A DNA stretch of 5,857 bases, from assembly GCA_030673995.1 (NCBI GenBank), contig DAOUYU010000109.1, positions 1-5,857 on the forward strand. The letters run 5' to 3'. Below are positions 1 through 5,397 of this stretch, one piece after another (position 1 is the stretch's first letter; the number at the start of each line of letters is the position of its first letter). The notes beneath the pieces were generated by a model. The model worked only from the letters and a program-made list of their open reading frames with translations, was not told where the DNA came from and searched no databases. The translations under genes were made by a program, and so were the position numbers. The stretch comes from Candidatus Aminicenantota bacterium. Lineage in GTDB: Bacteria > Acidobacteriota > Aminicenantia > Aminicenantales > Aminicenantaceae.

Positions 1-174
1 CTCTATTTTTAGTGCTTCCTGCTGCCAGAGTGGATTCTCTAAAACTCCGTCAATCTTCGGTGGACAAGAAAATTTTGGCACCTTTAACATCTCAAAAGAA
101 GAGGCAAAGGAGAAATGGGGAAAAAGAAAAAGACTCAAAGAAAAAATCAAATTGAATCGTGTTTTTTTTATCAT
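1..174 (-). CDS. Secreted protein with CBM9-like/DUF5916-like N-terminus (partial, runs off the window)
   Basis: Reading the minus strand from an ATG at 174, the frame is open for 58 codons to the window edge, so only the N-terminus is visible. Residues 1-25 form a clear signal peptide: a basic start (MIKKTR), a hydrophobic core rich in Leu, Phe and Ser, and a likely cleavage after SFA near residue 24. The exported part then reads PPKIDGVLENPLWQQEA at about residues 38-54. This matches the opening of carbohydrate-binding family 9-like domains, including those in front of DUF5916 outer-membrane or periplasmic proteins, whose typical form is IDGxLdexxWxxA. A GAGG lies 9 nt before the ATG, and an in-frame stop at 211-213 bounds the start. 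The gene is divergent from the small gene at 288. The function of the full protein is unknown; export and the domain opening are well supported, while DUF5916 rather than another CBM9-like protein is inference. Confidence 0.72.
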   Translation of the reverse strand, partial: MIKKTRFNLIFSLSLFLFPHFSFASSFEMLKVPKFSCPPKIDGVLENPLWQQEALKIE

Positions 175-287
175 CTTTATCAGCCTCGATTTTATGAATT
201 CTTTTCCACCTTATCTACCGATTTACATCATCAATTTTATAAACGAAAAAAGAAACAAAAAGGTTTTGTGTTGTAGTAAAATAACCA

Positions 288-578
288 ATGAGCAAAAATC
301 CAGAGATAACAGCAATGAACCATTCGAAAAAAAATGAAGAGAGCGGAAGATTCGAGCTGCGATTCCATTCGGGCTACAAAGGAAAGGAAACTCCCCAGTC
401 TGTCATCATCGGCAGCCGGGAATTCAATATAGATGAGATTATTTGGCGAAAAAGAGTTCTTGACCGGAAATCCGGGAAAAGATATGAAGTGTTTAAGTGC
501 AAGATGGAAGGGGATACAGTAAAAATCAAGGTCTTCGAATCAGGAAAGTGGGAAATATCCTTTTCTGATAAAAAGTAA
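288..578 (+). CDS. Small hypothetical protein, 96 residues
   Basis: I do not recognise this gene. It encodes a 96-residue soluble basic protein with no signal peptide or membrane segment. The first 18 or so residues are polar and look disordered. From about residue 20 (GRFELRFHSGYKG) onward the pattern suggests a compact mostly-beta fold: an IIGSREFNIDEIIWRKRVLD stretch, then YEVFKCKMEGDTVKIKVF and a closing GKWEISF. It contains one cysteine and no metal-binding cluster. The start is uncertain: the ATG at 288 has no Shine-Dalgarno sequence, and the in-frame ATG at 315 has only a weak AGAG upstream. The folded part begins after both. The alternating hydrophobic pattern and the TAA stop just before a promoter-like spacer favour a real gene. 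It is divergent from the secreted-protein gene and lies 50 nt upstream of the amidotransferase gene, but nothing ties it functionally to either. Confidence 0.6.
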   Translation: MSKNPEITAMNHSKKNEESGRFELRFHSGYKGKETPQSVIIGSREFNIDEIIWRKRVLDRKSGKRYEVFKCKMEGDTVKIKVFESGKWEISFSDKK

Positions 579-597
579 CTCCATTAACCACTAAATG

Positions 598-626
598 TTG
601 CCAAGCTGACAAAAGAGAATTATAAT
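598..626 (+). promoter_or_regulatory. Near-consensus sigma-70-type promoter
   Basis: TTGCCA at 598-603 matches the -35 consensus at 5 of 6 positions. TATAAT at 621-626 is a perfect -10 box, and the spacer is exactly 17 nt. The expected transcription start, around 632-634, falls just after the ATG at 629, so this promoter would not produce a normal leader for the amidotransferase gene as drawn. The match could be chance in an A/T-rich spacer, or the position may reflect loss of the gene's original 5' end. Confidence 0.45.
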
Positions 627-628
627 TC

Positions 629-1246
629 ATGCCAAATAATTTTAAAGCTCTCCTTGAATCATCTCAAAAATTTCCTGTTCTGGGCATCTGCCTCGGTACG
701 CAAAGCCTGAACGTGGGGACAGGAGGAACGCTCGTCCAGGACATCTGGTCTGAGATATATGGGAAAAAATATCTGGAGGATGTGATCGCTCTTAAAAAAG
801 AAAACTGGCATACCAATCCCTATGCCCGCCTCTATCCCGAAAAAAAGCTCATCAGTATTAACATGCATCCGATAAAGCTCAGGGAAAAAGGCATATTCTG
901 CCAGATGCTTGGCTTTAAGAAAGAAGACACGCCTTACATCCTCAGCTCCCACCACCAGGCGGTTTTAAAGCCGGGAAAAGGGATAATAATCGCTGCCACC
1001 ACCCTGGACGGAAAAGTGGTTGAAGCGATCGAACATGAGAAATACCCTCACATGCTAGGCGTCCAGTTTCATCCTGAATCTTCCTCTCTCTGGGATGCTG
1101 AAAAAAAATTCCGGTTCACCCTCCAGGATAAAGAGGAAAAAAGCTTGCGCTCCATCCTGGATAACAACCCTCCGAGTTTCGCTTTTCACAAAAAGATATG
1201 GGCCTGGCTTAGCCAGAAACTAAAGGAATACCACAACAGCAAGTGA
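629..1246 (+). CDS. Class I glutamine amidotransferase-like protein (peptidase C26/PuuD type), apparently 5'-truncated
   Basis: The 205-residue product carries the catalytic half of a class I glutamine amidotransferase fold, closest in pattern to gamma-glutamyl-gamma-aminobutyrate hydrolases (PuuD, peptidase C26). The nucleophile elbow PVLGICLGTQ places Cys at residue 21. It is followed by LNVGTGGTLVQDI, typical of C26 proteins, then SSHHQAVLKPGKG near 97-108. GVQFHPE at 144-150 supplies His148 and Glu150. Family members usually have roughly 80-100 residues before the Cys motif, including a glycine pair that helps form the oxyanion hole; only about 20 are present here. An in-frame TAA at 623-625 rules out an upstream start, and the upstream ORF at 288-578 does not look like the missing part. 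The C-terminus runs about 50 residues past the HPE motif with a tryptophan-containing helix. The gene may be a decaying remnant despite its intact triad. Substrate is unknown. Confidence 0.72.
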   Translation: MPNNFKALLESSQKFPVLGICLGTQSLNVGTGGTLVQDIWSEIYGKKYLEDVIALKKENWHTNPYARLYPEKKLISINMHPIKLREKGIFCQMLGFKKEDTPYILSSHHQAVLKPGKGIIIAATTLDGKVVEAIEHEKYPHMLGVQFHPESSSLWDAEKKFRFTLQDKEEKSLRSILDNNPPSFAFHKKIWAWLSQKLKEYHNSK

Positions 1247-1264
1247 TTATTTTCTTTTCTTTTT

Positions 1265-1393
1265 GGCTCGCTTAACCTGGATTATTCACGAGTCGAGGTT
1301 GCTACAGATGCGAGGCGTCGGCCCATGAAGCTGTCGGCAGTTTTTATGAATAATTCAGGTTAAAGGAAGATGCCTAAGAGCGAGCCTTTTTTT
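1265..1393 (+). terminator. Rho-independent terminator with arms split by an inserted element
   Basis: GGCTCGCT at 1265-1272 is perfectly complementary to AGCGAGCC at 1379-1386, which runs directly into seven T residues at 1387-1393. This is the layout of an intrinsic terminator for the plus-strand amidotransferase gene. The arms are 106 nt apart, far more than usual, because a small inverted-repeat element lies between them. Removing the element and one TTAA copy leaves an 8-bp G/C-rich stem with an 18-nt loop before the T-run, a conventional terminator. The minus strand has no T-run after the hairpin, so it would not efficiently end the rfaE2 transcript. The two arms and T-run are seen directly; the ancestral form is inferred. 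Confidence 0.6.
1272..1363. mobile_element. MITE-like element, 84 bp, with flanking TTAA duplications
   Basis: CCTGGATTATTCA at 1276-1288 and TGAATAATTCAGG at 1347-1359 are inverted repeats of 13 bp with one mismatch. Each is flanked outward by TTAA, at 1272-1275 and 1360-1363. The 84-bp interior has no ORF, has a G/C-richer core than its surroundings, and contains short direct repeats (GTCGGC at 1317-1322 and 1333-1338; CGAGG at 1294-1298 and 1311-1315). Small size, terminal repeats, a direct target duplication and no transposase fit a non-autonomous MITE. TTAA targets and CCT-starting ends suggest mobilisation by an IS1380/piggyBac-like transposase, but a TA duplication with longer ends (IS630/Tc1-mariner type) fits nearly as well. 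No transposase is visible in the window. Confidence 0.62.
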
Positions 1394-1891
1394 CTACCCC
1401 TTGTTTTTTGAGCTCAACCTGCTAAATTCTTTTATGATTTGGGATGTCGAACGTCCCTCGAGATAAGAGATGATCACCACCTCCCCGCCTGCTCCCTCAA
1501 CCTCTTCCCTGCCTACAACTTCATCAGGCTTCCAATCTCCCCCTTTGACTAAAACATCAGGCAGAAGCCGCGCGATGACCTGACGAGGAGTTTCCTCGGA
1601 GAAAGAAGTGAGATATTCTATATCATCGATCGCCTCTAAGACTTCTAGCCTCTCTTCCAGAGGAAAGATGGGACGAGAGGCCCCTTTGATCTTTTTGACC
1701 GACTCGTCGTCGTTAACAGCCACAATCAAAACATCTCCAAGTTTCTTCGCTTCCCGGAAGAGGTGAACGTGGCCGCTGTGGAGAAGGTCAAAGCAACCAT
1801 TTGTAAAAACGACTTTTTCGTCCTTGTGTTTGAGCTGATTTCGGATTTTTTCCAGATCGCTCTGCTTTTGAATCTTTTTATCCTTATTCAT
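1394..1891 (-). CDS. rfaE2: D-glycero-beta-D-manno-heptose 1-phosphate adenylyltransferase
   Basis: This 165-residue nucleotidyltransferase transfers AMP from ATP to heptose 1-phosphate, giving ADP-heptose for the LPS inner core in the cytoplasm. The family signature is strong: VVFTNGCFDLLHSGHV at 27-42 contains the HxGH nucleotide-binding motif (His38 to His41). RPIFPLEERLEVLEAID follows at 73-89. PDVLVKGGDW at 111-120 is typical of RfaE domain II, and EGRSTSQII at 145-153 is the C-terminal signature. Its length matches stand-alone enzymes; in E. coli this activity is the C-terminal half of bifunctional HldE, so the kinase domain must be encoded elsewhere. The ATG at 1891 has a poor ribosome-binding site (only a distant GAG), but the protein aligns from near its start. 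It lies 107 nt behind the methyltransferase gene and converges on the amidotransferase gene; its 3' end abuts the T-run of that gene's terminator. Confidence 0.93.
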   Translation of the reverse strand: MNKDKKIQKQSDLEKIRNQLKHKDEKVVFTNGCFDLLHSGHVHLFREAKKLGDVLIVAVNDDESVKKIKGASRPIFPLEERLEVLEAIDDIEYLTSFSEETPRQVIARLLPDVLVKGGDWKPDEVVGREEVEGAGGEVVIISYLEGRSTSQIIKEFSRLSSKNKG

Positions 1892-1921
1892 TTAAGTCTA
1901 CTCGCTCTGCATAATAAGGCA

Positions 1922-1966
1922 CTCTTTTATATCGTATGAGTAAGACTTGTCTCGATATATCAAGAG
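1922..1966. repeat. Imperfect inverted repeat upstream of rfaE2
   Basis: Arms at 1922-1934 (CTCTTTTATATCG) and 1953-1966 (CGATATATCAAGAG) pair with one mismatch or bulge, including seven consecutive perfect pairs (TATATCG/CGATATA). Between them sits a small palindrome AGAC-TT-GTCT at 1943-1952. The structure lies about 30 nt upstream of the rfaE2 start, in the gap after the methyltransferase gene. There is no T-run on the minus-strand side, so it is not a standard terminator. It could be an operator, an mRNA processing hairpin, or chance in an A/T-rich spacer. Confidence 0.35.
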
Positions 1967-1998
1967 AATGGTATTCGGGGATGGATGAAGCGATCATG

Positions 1999-2745
1999 CT
2001 ATGGAGCATAACTCCTTCCTCGAAATATCTCCTCTGCCTCATTCATGTATTTTCCCTGTTCATTATAAAGAACAAAAGGAGGCAGTGTGGTCACTTTTTT
2101 AGAAAAAAAATTACATTCGGTCAAAAAAAGGTTCGGAGGGCTTTCTTTACGGGGATGGACATAACGAAGAGATTTAATCTTTAATTCGTTTTTTTTGACC
2201 GCCTGAAAAAAGTCCTCTTTCCTTTCCGCAAGAAAGACAAAGCAAGCCCTTCCATCACTATTAAGAAGCTGCGCTGTTTTCTTCATGACATCAAAGATAT
2301 CACATTTTAACTCGTGTTTAGCAATAGATTTCTCTAAGGAAGAACTCAAATGACCTTTCCCCTTCTGAATATAAGGGGGATTGGAAAAAATGACATCAAA
2401 CTTTTTCCCTGGCCGATAGCGACACAGATCTTCCCGGACAACAGAGATTCTCTCTTCAAGGTTGTTGAGCTTTATATTTCTCCGGGCCAAATCGGTCAAA
2501 GATTCCTGAATCTCCACAGCTGTGATGTGCTTAAAAGGCTTGATGCTTAAAAGAAGAGAAACGATGCCATTCCCGGCTCCGAGTTCAAGGATTTCATCAG
2601 AGTGTCTGGTTTGTATAAAATCAGCCAGAAGGGGAGCATCGACCGAAAACCGGTAGCCTTTTTTCTTCTGCAGGACACGGATGCGGCCCAGATAAAAGGC
2701 ATCAAGAGACTCATCCTCACCTTTCAGCGGATTGCTCAGTTTCAT
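1999..2745 (-). CDS. TrmN6-like tRNA (adenine-N6)-methyltransferase, COG4123 family
   Basis: The protein is an SAM-dependent methyltransferase of about 248 residues, the usual length for the TrmN6/YfiC family, which methylates adenine 37 of tRNA-Val in E. coli. Counting from the ATG at 2745: the family opening GYRFSVDAPLLADF is at about 30-43, SAM motif I ILELGAGNGIVSLLL at 52-66, the acidic motif II AVEIQ near 76-80, and NPPY at 112-115, the adenine-N6 catalytic tetrapeptide. The C-terminus has the family's HPRKESPPNLFLTE and LYNEQGKYMNEAEEIF stretches. A GTG at 2751 is possible, but the ATG has a better-placed GAG five bases upstream and is preferred. The start lies inside atpC, overlapping it by about 29 nt in another frame, so translation is probably coupled to the ATP synthase message. 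The exact tRNA target is inferred from family only; other COG4123 members are uncharacterised. Confidence 0.85.
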   Translation of the reverse strand: MKLSNPLKGEDESLDAFYLGRIRVLQKKKGYRFSVDAPLLADFIQTRHSDEILELGAGNGIVSLLLSIKPFKHITAVEIQESLTDLARRNIKLNNLEERISVVREDLCRYRPGKKFDVIFSNPPYIQKGKGHLSSSLEKSIAKHELKCDIFDVMKKTAQLLNSDGRACFVFLAERKEDFFQAVKKNELKIKSLRYVHPRKESPPNLFLTECNFFSKKVTTLPPFVLYNEQGKYMNEAEEIFRGRSYAP

Positions 2746-3010
2746 TTTCACTCACTTCAGTAAAAATCACAACCCTCTCGGGCAGGATTTCTGCATATCC
2801 ACCCTGAACGGCCAGATGATCCTCCTTTTGCCCAACCCGGTATGTAATCTTTCCCTCTCCCAGGGTTAAAAAAAGAGGCCTGTGACCGGGGAACACTCCC
2901 AAGTACCCCTCCAGGCTCGGGATGGAGACTGTCTCAACCTCTTTATCCACTAGTAATTTGAGGGGAGTTATGACAGTAAGCCGAAGTGATGAAGGCAAAT
3001 TCTGATTCAT
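2717..3010 (-). CDS. atpC: F-type ATP synthase epsilon subunit, short form
   Basis: The 97-residue product is the epsilon subunit of F1, which joins gamma to the c-ring in the central stalk. The N-terminal beta-sandwich is complete: LRLTVITPLKLLVDKEVETV, then the hallmark EGYLGVFPGHRPLF at about 34-47, GEGKITY, and QGGYAEILPERVVIFTE ending near 86. Only about a dozen polar residues follow. Typical epsilon subunits of 130-140 residues add a two-helix C-terminal domain that can extend along gamma and inhibit ATP hydrolysis; that domain is absent here. Similarly short epsilon subunits occur in some other bacteria. The ATG shares an ATGA with the atpD stop, indicating translational coupling, and the 3' end overlaps the methyltransferase start. 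The TGA at 2719-2717 is in good sequence context, so the shortness is not an obvious sequencing error. Confidence 0.93.
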   Translation of the reverse strand: MNQNLPSSLRLTVITPLKLLVDKEVETVSIPSLEGYLGVFPGHRPLFLTLGEGKITYRVGQKEDHLAVQGGYAEILPERVVIFTEVSENETEQSAER

Positions 3011-4512
3011 GCTGCTTTCAATTCCTCTGCACGCTGGATAACATCTTCAACACCTCCTACCATATAGAAGGCCTGTTCGGGCTTATCATCGTGCTGCCCG
3101 TCAACAACCTCCTTGAATCCCTTCACAGTCTCTCCGATGGTCACATACTTTCCGGCCCTTCCGGTGAATTCCCCGGCAACAAAAAAAGGCTGGGAAAGGA
3201 AACGCTGGATTTTTCGTGCGCGGGCAACAATGACTTTATCCTCTTCTGAGAGTTCCTCAATACCGAGGATAGTAATGATATCCTGAAGGTCTTTGTATCT
3301 CTGTAAGATTTCTTTGACCCGGCGTGCCACCTGATAATGCTCTTCTCCTATCACTCTCGGATCCAGGATTCGTGAATAGGAGGCTAAGGGATCGACGGCA
3401 GGATAGATGCCAATCTCTGTCAAAGCCCGTGAAAGGTTGGTTGTGGCATCTAAATGTGAGAAGGTTGTAGCCGGTGCCGGATCTGTAAAGTCATCAGCAG
3501 GCACATAGATGGCCTGCACAGAGGTGATTGAACCCTTTTTTGTGGAAGTGATCCTCTCCTCGAGCTCTCCGAGTTCCGTTGCCAGGTTAGGCTGGTAACC
3601 GACTGCAGAAGGCATCCTTCCAAGCAGCGCTGAAACTTCCGAGCCTGCCTGGACAAAACGAAAAATATTATCGATGAAAAGAAGGATGTCCTGGTTCATC
3701 TCGTCCCTGAAATATTCAGCGACAGAAAGGGCAGCCAAACCAACACGGAGCCTTGCCCCAGGAGGCTCGGTCATCTGGCCGTAGATAAGAGAAGTCTTAT
3801 CTATGACACCCGATCCTTTCATCTCCAGCCAGAGGTCGTTTCCCTCTCTTGTTCTCTCACCCACACCGGCAAAAACAGAATAGCCTCCGTGTTTTTTGGC
3901 CACGTTGTTAATCAATTCCATGATGATAACTGTCTTGCCGACACCAGCGCCTCCAAAAAGGCCGATCTTTCCGCCTTTTAAAAAGGGCTGGATCAGATCG
4001 ATAACCTTGATCCCGGTCTCAAACATCTCAAGCTTTGTGCTCTGCTGTTCGATTGAAGGAGGGGAACGATGGATGGGATATTTCACTTTGGCCTCTATGG
4101 GTCCAAGATAATCTACCGGCTCACCTATGACATTCATCACTCGTCCCAATGTGCATTCTCCGACAGGGACTTGAATAGGCCCGCCCATATCCACTGCCTT
4201 CATTCCCCGGGCCAGGCCATCGGTGGGATGCATAGAAACGCATCTGACCTTATCTTCTCCCAGATGCAGCTCCACCTCAACAACAATATTGACGGGAATC
4301 GGGGTGTCTAATCCGTCGCTCGTGATTCTAATCGCATGGTATATTTCAGGAAGTTCGGCATTCTTGAATTCGATATCCACCACAGGTCCGATAACCTGGA
4401 CAACTCTGCCGACCGATTCCTCATTTTTCTTTTTCGTCTTGGCTTTTGCTACCTCTTTTGTCTTTGCCTTAATCTTTTCCTTTCCTTTAGGTTTTGTCTT
4501 TGTTTGCACCAT
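3007..4512 (-). CDS. atpD: F-type ATP synthase beta subunit with lysine-rich N-terminal extension
   Basis: This is the catalytic beta subunit of F1, 501 residues from the ATG at 4512. The family core begins at VGRVVQVIGPVVDIEF (about residue 34). The Walker A loop GGAGVGKT is at 187-194, the GERTREG segment with the catalytic glutamate at 218-224, and Walker B LLFID at 277-281. RFVQAGSEVSALLGRMPSAVGYQP follows in two contiguous blocks from about 285, and the DELSEED-loop equivalent EELSEED is at 419-425. All catalytic elements look intact. The first 33 residues are extra compared with typical AtpD: 13 are lysines, alternating with Thr, Ala, Gly and Glu, and the stretch is probably disordered. 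An upstream in-frame TTG at 4524 would add four residues but lies within the ribosome-binding site. The gene sits 17 nt after atpG, and its TGA overlaps the atpC ATG. Confidence 0.97.
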   Translation of the reverse strand: MVQTKTKPKGKEKIKAKTKEVAKAKTKKKNEESVGRVVQVIGPVVDIEFKNAELPEIYHAIRITSDGLDTPIPVNIVVEVELHLGEDKVRCVSMHPTDGLARGMKAVDMGGPIQVPVGECTLGRVMNVIGEPVDYLGPIEAKVKYPIHRSPPSIEQQSTKLEMFETGIKVIDLIQPFLKGGKIGLFGGAGVGKTVIIMELINNVAKKHGGYSVFAGVGERTREGNDLWLEMKGSGVIDKTSLIYGQMTEPPGARLRVGLAALSVAEYFRDEMNQDILLFIDNIFRFVQAGSEVSALLGRMPSAVGYQPNLATELGELEERITSTKKGSITSVQAIYVPADDFTDPAPATTFSHLDATTNLSRALTEIGIYPAVDPLASYSRILDPRVIGEEHYQVARRVKEILQRYKDLQDIITILGIEELSEEDKVIVARARKIQRFLSQPFFVAGEFTGRAGKYVTIGETVKGFKEVVDGQHDDKPEQAFYMVGGVEDVIQRAEELKAA

Positions 4513-4518
4513 TTCTAT

Positions 4519-4522
4519 CTCC
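4519..4522 (-). promoter_or_regulatory. Ribosome-binding site that sets the atpD start
   Basis: On the minus strand GGAG is followed by a 6-nt spacer and then ATG at 4512. It overlaps the alternative TTG codon at 4524-4522, which therefore is unlikely to be the start. This supports the 501-residue AtpD rather than a 505-residue form. Confidence 0.7.
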
Positions 4523-4529
4523 AAATCTT

Positions 4530-5396
4530 CTATCTTTTTGCCAGAGCCTCAACGGCTGTCATAATTTCCAAAAGCTCCTTGGTGATGGAAGCCTGACGAA
4601 TCTTGTTCAAGATCAACATCAAGTCAGACGCCAGATCATCCGCATTCCTTGTCGCATTATCCATGGCCATCATCCGAGCCGCATGCTCGGCTGCTGAAGA
4701 CTCAAAAAAGAAATGTCGAATTTGAGCCTCTATGTAAAGTGGAAGGAGTGTGCTGATAAGCGGGAGAGCTTCTGGTTCCCAGTCCGGAGGCAATAGCATC
4801 TTATCTTCATGCTTTTCTGGCGGCTCCAGGGGGAGGAGCTTGGTGATAGTGATCCGGGGAGCAAGGATAGATTTGAATTCGTTGTAGGCGACATACACCG
4901 CATCTGTTTCGTTGAGGACATAAAGACGCATGAGAAAATGAGCCAGTTCCTTTAGATCTTCCGAGGAGAGCTTATCCATTTGATCTGGATACACTCGCCG
5001 GACTGGAAAAGAAAGTTTTTTAAAATAGGTAACAGCCTTTTTTCCCATCAAAACCAGGCTCACTTCTGTATGTTCGGATTTTTCTTTGAAAAAAGAGAAC
5101 GTCTGCTCGAGTAAGTTTGAATTAAAAGCACCTGCCAATCCTTTATCTGAAGTCATGACCATTCCCAAGGTTTTTCTTTCCTCTCTTTTTGCAAGCAGAG
5201 GATGATCGCTTCTCTCGGCCCAGAATGTGACCTGCTTTAGCAATTCAGGAGACCCGTGCCAGTAAGGGCGGGATTCCAGGATAATACGCTGTGCTTTCTT
5301 GAATTTGGCTGTTGCCACAGTTTTCATAGCTTGCGTGATTTGCTGGGTATTCCTGACACTCTTTATTCTTTTTCTCAAGTCGATCAAAGCGGGCAT
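4530..5396 (-). CDS. atpG: F-type ATP synthase gamma subunit
   Basis: The 288-residue product is the gamma subunit, the rotating central shaft of F1. Its N-terminal helix has the family pattern LRKRIKSVRNTQQITQAMKTVATAKFKKAQ (about residues 7-36, seen in two adjoining blocks). TSDKGLAGAFN at 82-92 is the conserved Rossmann-like segment. The C-terminal helix from about 232 carries SSAAEHAARMMAMDNATRNA and then NKIRQASITKELLEIM, the most conserved stretch of the family. Two common positions differ: the usual Tyr before NKxRQ is Leu, and the usual Gly-Gly-Ala or Ser-Gly-Ala near the end is Thr-Ala-Val. Length is normal. The ATG at 5396 lies 1 nt after the atpA stop, with an AAGGA about 10 nt upstream inside atpA, consistent with coupled translation in the operon. 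Confidence 0.97.
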   Translation of the reverse strand: MPALIDLRKRIKSVRNTQQITQAMKTVATAKFKKAQRIILESRPYWHGSPELLKQVTFWAERSDHPLLAKREERKTLGMVMTSDKGLAGAFNSNLLEQTFSFFKEKSEHTEVSLVLMGKKAVTYFKKLSFPVRRVYPDQMDKLSSEDLKELAHFLMRLYVLNETDAVYVAYNEFKSILAPRITITKLLPLEPPEKHEDKMLLPPDWEPEALPLISTLLPLYIEAQIRHFFFESSAAEHAARMMAMDNATRNADDLASDLMLILNKIRQASITKELLEIMTAVEALAKR

Positions 5397-5397
5397 C

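Noticed and set aside
175..287. Divergent promoters between the secreted-protein gene and the small gene
   Set aside because: The region is very A/T-rich with several TATAAA or TAAAAT hexamers on both strands, but none has a matching -35 at proper spacing, so no specific site can be supported.
152..337. Plus-strand ORF of 61 residues, open back to position 2
   Set aside because: It lies antisense to the signal-peptide gene at 1-174 and then overlaps the small protein gene in another frame. Its TTG start has no ribosome-binding site and the product has no recognisable pattern.
659..955. Minus-strand ORF of 98 residues inside the amidotransferase gene
   Set aside because: It is a shadow of a gene with clear family motifs in the plus frame.
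1265..1393. Bidirectional terminator for both convergent genes
   Set aside because: Only the plus strand has a T-run after the hairpin; on the minus strand the stem is followed by an A-rich stretch.
1892..1998. Promoter for rfaE2 on the minus strand (TTGATA followed by A/T-rich hexamers)
   Set aside because: No -10-like hexamer stands at 16-18 nt from the TTGATA; the TATAAA-like sequence is too far away. Read-through from the upstream genes is enough to explain expression.
1936..2550. Plus-strand ORFs at 1936-2184 and 2350-2550
   Set aside because: They are antisense to the methyltransferase gene, which has intact SAM and NPPY motifs. The plus-strand products show no domain pattern.
4510..4524. 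TTG at 4524 as the atpD start
   Set aside because: The TTG overlaps the GGAG that is ideally spaced for the ATG at 4512.
2986..4697. Several plus-strand ORFs opposite atpC, atpD and atpG
   Set aside because: They are antisense shadows of strongly conserved ATP synthase genes.
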